This document shows positions 47,451 through 57,500 of a stretch of DNA of 64,000 nt, piece by piece (the first letter of the stretch is position 1; each line of letters opens with the position of its first letter). Position numbers and translations under genes: made by a program. The notes under the pieces were generated by a model that was not told the origin of the DNA, did not search any database, and saw nothing but the letters and a program-made list of their open reading frames with translations. The DNA is taken from positions 62,001-126,000 of the forward strand of contig PTFA01000407.1 of the NCBI GenBank assembly GCA_003342895.1. Reading direction: 5' to 3'. The DNA is from Casuarius casuarius. Its lineage: Eukaryota; Chordata; Aves; Casuariiformes; Casuariidae.

Positions 47451-47850
47451 GAATATTTTATTCCACCCTCCGTCAAAAACAGGACAGGCGGCCGAGAGCG
47501 GAGGTGTGGGAGGCTGCACGCGGCCCCCGTGTCTCGCCCAGGACGGCAGAACGGAGATCTCGAGCGGGACTTGTCCGCCCTTCCTCCAGCGCCGGGGAGT
47601 CGGCCCTGTCCTGCACGCCGCGCCTGGGGCGTATTTTCTGTCCATACCTGCTGCCGATCTCACGGTGGGAGCTCTCCTTTGCCAGCACAGACTGCACACG
47701 GGATCGCCCAGCGCAGTGCAGCGCCTTGCCGGGGCAGCTGCACCTTCCGTCTTCCCCTCCCGTGTCCACCAACGGGCGCGTTCTCCGGTTCCCACGGCCC
47801 CGTTTCGGCTGCCCCGGTTTCCAGCAGTGCTCCATAACTCGGGCTTCAGG
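47450..47850. promoter_or_regulatory. CpG island, last of the GC-rich domain
   Basis: CpG-dense, with GGCGGCCGAGAGCGGAGG, GCGCGGCCCCCG-like and CACGCCGCGCCTGGGGCG words. To its right CpG density falls and stays low to the end of the window. Confidence 0.58.
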
Positions 47851-50800
47851 AAAAGAGACGAGAGCAGGATGACCAGACTATTTTCTCGTGTAGCAGAGGC
47901 AGTATTTACACCGCTGGGTTTAACAGCCCATGGTGGGCCAGCCCTCCGTGGATTTGCCTCAATACTTTGAGCCAACCACCCTTTTAGCTTTCACAGTACC
48001 CCGCAGCAAGGAGCCCACGAAGAACCACAAANTCCTGCTTCCCTCCGTTTTAACGCTTCTGCCCACTAACAAGAGCTGGAGGGGATTCAACTGAAGTTAG
48101 GAGAAACAGCCAAATAACGATGCCCCATGCCCTTCTCCAGGCCTTTTCTGATGTGCTAGGGCTTTGCTGTACCCCTGCCCCTTACTACAAACAGCTCCTT
48201 AGCCACAATATTCACATGAGAAGATGCAGTACAACAAGAGAAATACCACGAGGATTAGCGCTCGCAGCTTCTTCGCCCCTCCAGCGCCCTGATCTCCTCT
48301 GTGCCGCTAGCAAGGCTGGCGGATGCAGAAGACGGAAGCCAAGATTTGTTCTTTGAAAGGATTTTACACATTATCCCTCCACCAATGCCTCTTCCCCTGT
48401 GTCCCTGGGCACCAAGAGAGACATCGAGAGGCACCTATCCCCGCTTGTGCCCACGCAGGGTCCCCCGCTCCATCCATGCCTGATGGACATTTATCTATGC
48501 CGTTCCAGTGCTTTTCTGCCCTGCCGCTAGGCTGCTCTTATTAATATTGCCTGCTGCAATTACAGGCTGTTATTCCTGCTCTCTCCAGGGGACCCCTATT
48601 TGTTGGGGGACTGCGAATAACATATACACTTACATGGGGAGAGACACAAGGCTGATACTGTGCATCCCTGAAGTACAAGGGAAAGAGAGATGAATCTCCA
48701 CGAACCTTGAGCTGGATGCAGGTCACTAAAACAGGCTGGTAAAATCGTAAGACTGTTTCTAAACATCACTGCAAAAGTTGAACAAATGGGATAACATGAC
48801 ATATAAGAGCATCTCTTGCATCTTTAAGACAAAGACCAAGGGGAGCCATTGCAATGTAGATCTTCATTTAAGCTATTTTTTTTACACCTTCCTTTTAAAG
48901 TAAAAAGCAACCGAATTTTGTATCCTCATTTTATCTGGAAGTGAAAAGAGAAGTGAGTGTATCCCTTCTAAGGTTAGCACTGACTGACATCCTGGGTTCA
49001 AGCATCTTGTGGACAACAGGAGGGACTTGAGAAGGTTTGGGGACTCATTCAAGCTGTACTTTCTCCTTTTCCAGGCTATGGGAATATGGGCTTAAGGTAG
49101 GTAGAAGAGAGTTCCACTATAGTGGAAAAAATCCCTCGTCAAAGTGAAAGTGTTAAAGAGAAAAGCATATTTCACTGAAACCCTCATCTCGGAGGCATCT
49201 CAGCTTGGAGGCCGCTCTCCCAGAAGCCAACCTCCTTTTCCAGCAGCAAAAGTCCCCGAGGGCTCTGGGATTTCGGGGCAGTCCTGGGCTTCTCCTAGCC
49301 TAGCTTATTAATTCGTTTAACAGAGATGTGAACGGGGAAGAGGCAGAAGGTGGACAAGGCTGAGCAAGCTGCGCTTCCCAGGCCCTCGGCAGGGATGCCG
49401 GAAGGATGTCGGAGGCGGCAGCGAGAGGGTGACGCCAGGTGGGCGAGAGCAGACAAGGATCTTCAACTAAGTGACAATCTGCGCAGTGACTTGCCTTTGT
49501 CCTATACCTGGAAAATCACCCACTAAGGGTGCTTTAATCTCTGTCAGAGCTGACATTTTCCATGCACTTCCAGAGCGTCTCACACAATAAGGTCACCCAG
49601 CTCTCAGCTGCAAAATGAATTACGACACCACCGAAAAGGAGAAGGGAGAGGATACCTGTCACACCGCGCGTTACGCAGTCCCTGGGGACTCTAGAGAGCT
49701 ACAGCAGCAAAACGCAGCAGACTTGTGAAAGGCAGGATCAATAGCCAGAAACCTCAGCTCAGACTGGCAAGGCTTGAATATCCTTCTGGCACGCAAATCC
49801 CGGGGCTGCCGGAGCAACAGGGCGTCCGTTTCCTCCAGGCATGAGGCCCTGGTCCCTCTGCAGCCAGGGAGTTTCTCTTATTTCTCTAGCTCGTCATCAG
49901 GGCACAGCATCTCCCGAGGCTCCCAGCCCTGCCGCAGGCCTACAAGATTTGGATAACTTGAGTAAACATCTAGGCTTCAGGGTTTTTATTCCCAAAATGC
50001 ATGTCTAGAGGTTTGCCTGCTTATTTGTTATTTTGAAGGCTATTCAAAGACCACGCAGCTGACTGGGAACATTTGGGCAGACTGGGAAATTGTAGCTTTA
50101 GAGCACATGCGGGGTTAGCCTGCTCCTGGGCAAAGCAAGAGGAACAGAGAGAAGTTTAGCATGAGGTACAGAGGAACAGAGGAAGATCCCGCAGTCCTCA
50201 ACTACCCCACCCTGACGTTTTCAGGTCAGAGAAGAAACACTGAACTGTGCCAGCTAATGAGACTTTGAATTCTCCCCCCCTCCCCAGCTCTTGTCCTGTA
50301 GCTTTGCATAGCATAAAGAGGATAAAAATTGAAAGAAAACATTTCAATTTTGTAGAAAGATGGGGGGTGAGGGGAACAAAACCGCTGAGCTGCGGGTAAG
50401 GGCTGGGAGAAGTGGGTGCGATGCTGCAGGCCTGGCGGGGCAGCAGGAGGGCAGTTTGGCGGGTACGTGCCTGGGCAGGTGGTCCCAGAGAGGCAGCATC
50501 CCACCATGCAAACCTTCAGGCACAAGGCACCGCAGGCCAGAGGGGAAGTACGGCACAGAGCCATCTGCTTAATATTTTAAAAGCCACCAGATCACGGGGA
50601 GGACAGAGCTATCCTGACCCCAGCCCCAAGTGCTGCCCAGGAGAGGTCTCCGGAGTCCCCTCCATCCCAGGAAAAATCAGCAACAGCAACTGGAACCAAC
50701 AAGGGCCAGTGGGAAGCAGCAGCACATCTGGCCAAACAGCTGCGGGACAGATGAGAAAAGCAAGTGGGTGAGGGTTTATTTGCAAATAAAACAAAGCAGC

Positions 50801-50870
50801 CTCCAAAACACCAGTTGAGCGCCTGTCAGGCTCTGCCGTCATCTTTAACCTGAAAAGCTTTGTCAGCAGC
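47850..50870. other. CpG-poor to moderate DNA, no gene seen
   Basis: No convincing exon. A possible but very degraded MIR relic lies at 48920-48965 (CCTCATTTTATCTGGAAGTG followed by an AAAGAGAAG part). CpG is slightly raised around 49360-49440. The rest holds nothing I can identify. Confidence 0.45.
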
Positions 50871-50874
50871 CTCT

Positions 50875-51180
50875 CTACAGGCTGCCAAATATTTTTCAAA
50901 CTTGGCTTGATGAGCAATTTGCTGAAACTAATCTTTCCACTAACCTTTCAGAATCACCTATTTAAACACCTTTAAATAACTTTAAATATGCCCTTAAAAT
51001 TCCTCCCCTCCTTGTTTAAGTACATAATTGTTTTTACTTGCAGTAATCTTCTCTCACATGTTCATGGTTGACTTATTTAATAAAACCTCCTGTGCATTTA
51101 AAATCACCCATTAGTCCTGGAGAGCTGGGTACTCCATTAACCATAATAATTTCCCCTGTATTTTAACTAGACGGGTGTCA
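50875..51180. promoter_or_regulatory. Conserved-element candidate
   Basis: AT-rich, repeat-free block with CCAAATATTTTTC, GAGCAATTTGCTG, a near-duplicated CTTTAAATA word, AAGTACATAATTGTTTTTAC, ATTTAATAAAAC and CCATTAACCATAATAATTTC. ATTA and AATT cores are frequent. There is no SINE or LINE pattern. Confidence 0.36.
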
Positions 51181-54100
51181 CCCTGGGCAGGAGGAACCTG
51201 CAGATGGGGAGCAGCAGGAAAGAGGAACGATCCTTCCCAGGAAACCTCTTTTCAACCCACTCAGCAGGGAACTTCCCCTACCTGAGGCCCCAGTAGTTTG
51301 CCAGGTCACCACTGGGAAGGAAGTTAGCTAGCATCACTGTAAAACCCCTGAACGTAGTTTGCCTCGAGACTTTGCCATTTCAAAGAAGTGGACTTGAGTG
51401 AATTGCACCCAAAGGTGCAAAACAGGTTGCTCTGAAAGGAGCCACCGTGGAACGAAGGTGCTCTACATCGCCTGCAAGATTAATCCTTCAGAAGAGACGG
51501 TTTTAGAAAGGCCTTTGCACAAGTAGAGATCAGATTCAAGCATCTCTTGGGCTGAGACACCCTCACAAGTGACAATCGTTTCCTGAACCAGGCAAGACAA
51601 CAGGGTTGCAAAAGAAGGGCCATGTTTCTTGGTGCCTGCTGCACTGCTGTTCCTCTCCAAATCCCCCCAGGCTCTCAAAGTCGAGAGGACAAAGGATTTA
51701 GCCAAGTTTTAGTTTGGATACTGAGTGAGGAACTGGAATTTTCCCCCTTTTCTTCCTCCCCACTGTGTCTGACACTCGTTTCCTTCTTGTTGAAATTCAG
51801 TTTTCCATTGATTTTCTGGTTTCGCTTTCACTTCAGAGTAGCGTGACCCTGCCCATGCTTCCCAGCTCCTGTTGGTCTCCTGAAGGGCCAGGAAAGATCT
51901 TTTTTCTTTCTCTTACCATCTAATTTGTTCCTGGAGTTTGAGCTTGTCCCTGCCCCGCGTTGCCTGGCCCCACGGCCTGCGAGCCCGCGCTGTCCTCATG
52001 TGAGCGGTGCCGGCAGCCAGCGCTGTGCACGCGACGCGCNGATGCTGCGCGCCTTCCCAGGGGGTTGCTCCTCGCCTGGCGGCTGGTGTTTTGTGTACAT
52101 GTCGTTTTGGAAGATGATGCATTTCTGTGGCTCAGAGCATAACATACAAACATCCCCCCCAAAGAAAAAAAATTGGAAATTAGAGCAAATGGTGTTGCTA
52201 GGGAACCACAAATCGGTGCCTAGCTCGTTTTTCCCCTAAATGAGGGGAAGAGAAATCTCTGAGATTTCAGGTCATGTGCAGAGAGCCATTTGGCAGTGTC
52301 TCTCGAGAGGATCGGCAAATGTCAGGATGTGGCACACTCCAGAGGACTGCTCCTACCACTTGGGCTTGCCGGCCCCACCTCCAGAGGCAGTCAGCCCTGT
52401 CCATGCATCAGGACTCAGGAGCCAAAATAAAACTTCAGCACCTAATCAGCTTTGCAGATGCAGTTGGGGTGCAAAGCATGCAGCAAGCATGGTGCAGAAC
52501 AGCCAAGGAAGGGAGGAGGGAGCAAGCTGGAGATGAAGCTCAATACTGAGGTCAGGGCTGTCTGTGGGTTAGAGGATGTCTGGAGCAGGACAGGCGCCAA
52601 AGAGGTTTTCATAAGCTGGTGGCCAAGGAAGCTGTTGTGTGAAATAGCATACTACAGGCTCCCAAAGGGAAATCAGTGGCTCCACACATGGGTCTCCAAA
52701 TTCATCTGCTCCCCCAGCTCTGCTGGCTTTCCCACAGCCCTCACAGAGCCAGCCTGACCTCCTGGGAGTTCAGCTGCCATCACTCCCCGTCCTGCCTGCC
52801 CTCCTGCCTCTCATCGAGCTGTGTCACATCTCTGCATGACAGTTGTTGCACTTCAGATGATGCACTTGCTGATTCCAGCCTGCCTTCAACCAGTTGAATA
52901 AATTGTTTTTGAAGTTAATATGTCATTTAAAAATAAAAATCCAGGCTTACTGCATTTCTACAGCAACCTGCCAGCCCATCTTATCCTTGGGACATGAGGT
53001 GTCCTCCATCCCACGTTTTCTGTGTTCCTCCCTCCCCTTCTCCTAGGGTCCAGCAGAACAGATCAGCTTGGTGACAGCTGCCAAGCACTGATCCTGCTCC
53101 AGGGGCTGGCTCAGGGCTTATGGTACAACATCCAGTAGCAAAAGTGACCCTGTGCCCCTTCTGACTCCAGACCATTATTAATCACACATTCTCTCTCCAA
53201 GGGTGCTCTTTGGTAGGGAGCTTGCTCTCCTATCAAGAGCAAAAGAGTTCTGGAGAATGGACCACCAAAGCTTCTGTTCTCAGTGAGACCCCCAATATCA
53301 GCCCAAGCTGCTCACCCCCACCACACCTCTTCACCCCTTCCACTGTAGCCTCAATCTCCCTTTACTCTTGCAGGTTTGACTTCACAGCAGCTTCAGGAGG
53401 CTTCAGTCCCCATCCCTTTTCTGCCTGGATCAGGCCTGCACTTACAGAGTCATCTGCCCAGAGCGCAGTCTGCTCCCCATCGTGGAACACCAGCCCCACA
53501 AGCAGGCACGCGGGAAGGGGATGCTGCACAGAACCCGCAGCCCAAGCTGCCCTCCTCCAGCACCTGTGTAGCATCTCATTCACTTAAATGAAAATTCATA
53601 GGTCCCCTTAGCAATACAACTGGCCTCTTCACCCATCCCACAGCTGCCACAAGCTGTTCTCTTGTAACAGGAGATTTTTCTTCTGGTGGCAAATGCTGCA
53701 CTGCCTGATGAAGAGAAGCAACAAGGTCACTCAGAGAACATCAAGTGTGTTTACCATTTCCAACAGACAACACCCACTTGTCCTCCACCTGAGGTGCCCC
53801 GCAGCAGGGCTGGGGACCTGACGTTTCTCCTCAGCTCCTGATCAAAGCCTTGGAAGCAAGGAGGACAAGCAGCCTCCCACACCCTGTGCTTTCACCTTGC
53901 CTTGGTGGCACAGCAGGGCCTGTCACTCTCCTGTTGACCACATCCCTCCGCACACCACTGGAGCCAGGGCCTGCACGTGCACAGGGCCTCAGGAGAGCTG
54001 GCACCAGCACTGTGATCCCCCAGCTTTCTCCAGCCAGGAGGGCAGCACAGGTGAGCAGAGAGGACCACATACCAGGGCAGAAAATATCAACAAAACAGGT

Positions 54101-54240
54101 TACTGGTGCCACAGCACCTTGGGCCCCCAGGCACACTGCACAACCACACACTCACATCCAGCTCACCTCTGCCAGCTCCCATCTTCACAGGCCCCCACAG
54201 CCCAGCACCACTCTGCCTCTCACTCTTTACAAGCAATCAC
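51180..54240. other. CpG-poor DNA, no gene identified
   Basis: From about 52.3 to 54.24 kb CpG is very scarce and the + strand is C-rich, unlike both flanks. Two overlapping frames (53850-54269 and 53897-54247) run across it, but no domain is visible. A GCACAG|GTGAGC donor-like word lies at about 54051. An AATAAA at 52899-52904 could serve as a + strand polyadenylation signal. It may be an old, unrecognised transposon or just intergenic DNA. Confidence 0.4.
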
Positions 54241-54500
54241 CCAGTAAGTGGATATTTATGGGCTTTTAGTACCTAATCAGTGGGAGTGGAGTTCAGCTGG
54301 GATCAGCCGAGGGCTGCAGGTTGTGGCCAATTGCTCCGTCTCATGACCCAGAAGAAAGTTCATTAAGCATTGATGTAGTCTTGCACCAGCAGACATTATT
54401 TATGAGCCTACAGCATTCCTGTATCATCGGATTTGAAAAAGGTATAAAATATAAATGACCTTAATCAGAAATACATGGCTAAAGGCCTTCCAAGCTGTAG
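54240..54500. promoter_or_regulatory. Conserved-element candidate
   Basis: Abrupt change from C-rich, CpG-poor DNA to a balanced, repeat-free block. Words include GATATTTATGGGC (TTTATGG, CDX/posterior-HOX-like), CTAATCAGTGG, GTGGCCAATTGCTCC (CCAAT), AGCATTGATG, GACATTATTTATGAGCC and AATATAAATGACCTTAATC. A dense set of transcription-factor-like words with no coding frame. Confidence 0.38.
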
Positions 54501-57500
54501 GAGAAAAGTGCACTAACACAACCCAGCGTACAAGTGCATGGCGATAACGCTTTCCCGTCCCAGCCCACCGCCCCCATCATGCGTTTCCAGGACGGCTCCC
54601 AGGCTGGGATCAGCTCGTGTCCCCTGCGGACACCGCCGGCCCCTTAGGGGCAGTGGCTTTTGCTGTGCCCAGATTCACCGTGCTGTGCACATGAGGCTGT
54701 TGCAGAAATAACAACAGGTGTGTCAGTTATGTTTTCCTACTGATATTATATATATGCAATAAAATAAATACGTAATAATATAAAAGATCATGTGACAACA
54801 TATCCTTACATACAATATTTCTATCATATGAAAGAGCAGATTTTTCAGTTCAGCCTGACAGCGGTCACCATGACTTCTCCCCTAGGAGCAGCCCTTTCCG
54901 AGAGGAAAATAGAGCTGTGCTCCCGTGCATGTGCCATTATTTGTTTTAATCCTTCTCCCACCTCCTTTCCTGGGATTTCCCTGCTACCAGAGCCCTGTGC
55001 AAGTAACTCATCATGTGTCAGGGGAACCCAGCGTACAGGAAACCTTCTGCAAGGCTCCCAGAAGGTAGAAATTAAAGGGAGAGGCTTGAGATAAAAGTCA
55101 TGCCATTAAAAGTACCTTTTATCTGTGCTACCAAAGCTTTTGGTTACGAAACGGTAATTTAAGAAGATGCCCTGTGAAGCAGAGGACTAATGGAGCTTGC
55201 TTTCTTACAGGTTGGACCATGTGGTTGCGGTTCTCTGTTATTAATGAAGTGCGAGTTTCAGTCAAGTTTTCCTACAGATGGGGCATGACTGTGGTCCTGC
55301 TCGGATGCTCTTGTGTCTAATAAGGGCCGAGCCCACAGTGCAGTCTGTCCCTCGACAGGGCTTTAAAAAACTTCCCTTTCCCCTCTGCCTGGACACCTAT
55401 TCCAACACTTCAGTGGGAATCTGAGACCACGCTCCCCTGCCCCGTTTGGGTGGGCTTGGCCAACCGGGGTCCCCAGGGTCGGGACGAGGTGGGCATGGGT
55501 GCAGGGCCAGCACCCTGGGGCCGAAGGTGCAGCTGCCCCATCCCCGCTTCTGCTCTTCGAGCTGTTTCCACCAAGAAGACACCTTTCTGCCTAACCCGTA
55601 CCCCGTTGTTAGGAGGTTTTGGCAAACAGCATTTCTTTCCGTGAGGCGTTTTCTGCCTTTTCCCCTAAGCTGCAGAGACTCACTTCTATGAGCCGTGCGG
55701 CACGACTGCTTTCCAAGGGAGAGCTGTCACACGCAGAAGGCTGCTCGCTACCATGCCTGGAGAAAAGCAGCGGTGGGAGCTGAGGAGCAGAGAACTCAGC
55801 TGCTCGGAGCAAAAAGTAAAATAACATTCAAGGAATCTTTTTTAAAAAAAGGCACAAAGTGCTTTAGTCTCTGCAGCTCCAACATGTTCATTTAACTTAT
55901 GCACGTGTCTCGGACGATCAACGCGCAGAAGGTGTTTCGGCCCGTCCACCTGCACCGCCTGCCCCACAGGCGCTTTTCCCCCCGCACAAGACTGCTTGAT
56001 TAGGAAGTCAAGAGCGTTCTCCCCGGTACCTTTTGACCACAGCCCAGGATGTTTATCATTAAAAAGAGGGTTTTTTTTACTGATACTGGAAGTTGTTGGC
56101 ATTAAACGTACACTGAACTGGAATCTGAGTCATAGTGAGGGGCCCTGTATAATTTTGGAGCGCTGACAATATTCTTGTCCACTTTGTATTTCAGCTTGGG
56201 AGATCTGATGGACTTCTGTTACTAAACATAACTCTGACTTTTCCCTTTTTTTTTCTAAAAATATTGCAAATATTTTCCAAAGCAAAGCACCACAGGATGC
56301 TATTTTCATCTTCCCAGTGGGCTGAGGAGCCATCTCATTTTCCATCAACCAAAATAGCCAAGACTTTACATGGACTCATCATCTATTTTCACGTTGTTTC
56401 ATGTCAGGATCCCTGAGCGTCCAGCAAAAGGAGACTCCCTCTGTGTTTTCTGGTACCTGGATTAGTGCATCTTAGACTTTCTATAGCTGCTGCTGCGTTT
56501 CCTTTTGGTCGGAGGGAGATTTGGAAACGGGCGTTGCCTCTCTGTCCCTCCGGTGCTGGAAATGCCTGATTCTACCCCATGGAGCAAAGCACATTGTGAT
56601 CCCTGGAACAGAGGCAAATCCCGTCCCTCCAGCCAGGCCCGGCTCCTGCAACTGTATGAACAACTGCTGAGATATGTAAACATATTTTTTATACATATAT
56701 ATGCACCTAAGTGCTCAGTGGACGGGGAGTTGAAGACCACTTTACTATATATTTGGCACACGCATTCTTTACATTAACAATAGCTTGACTGCTTATAAAG
56801 TCAAAGCCTGACTATTACAGCAAAGGCCACCTTAGAAAGGGCCCTGCAGATGGGGGCTGTACCTGTGTATTTTCCATTGGACAAAAAGCCTGACAATGCA
56901 CTTGTTGATGTATATCAGTAATATTTTGTGGAATAGCTAGAGTTTTCCTGTTTTCAGCAAAGATTTTGATTTTTTTTAAATACTCTGAAACTTTCTATTT
57001 CTTTATACTCAACAATTCCAGAGTTGATAGCTTCATCTTCTCTCTCTGGGATAGAACTGCAGTATTTTTACTGAATTCATGTCTGAAAGTTACTCTTTGA
57101 TTCATGATGCTGTCTGCATCTTCCAGATACAGACTTTGTCCTCAAAAACGCCCTAGTGCTGCTGCATCTAAATACCCCAAGTAATTCAAAACTTCCCAAT
57201 TCACAGGGCTACTTTAATGAAAGGAAAATGAACTGAAGTGAGCAAAAAATATACTGCCAGCATAACATTATTACTACATGCACCACAGAATGCCACCTAT
57301 ATTTCTTTCCATGCAAGGTCAGCCAGGAGATTGCAATATTTCCCAGATTAAGCTATCCCAAATAATTTGACGGCATGGGGTATATTAATGACAGGTAGTT
57401 TGTGGTCCCTTGGGGAGCTGCTGCCAGGGCCATGTTTCCGTCTCACGCCTTGCCCTTTTCCCGCGCTGCACACGAAGGCGGTGGCATCTTGCGACCTCCT

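Noticed and set aside
46797..47837. 346-codon open frame, + strand, the longest in the window
   Set aside because: Lies partly in a CpG island where stop codons are scarce; two other same-strand frames and two antisense frames are open over the same bases; no domain, periodic pattern or credible start context is visible.
48980..49005. GGTTCAAGC word resembling a tRNA or SINE B box
   Set aside because: No A box at the correct distance upstream and no cloverleaf arms can be drawn.
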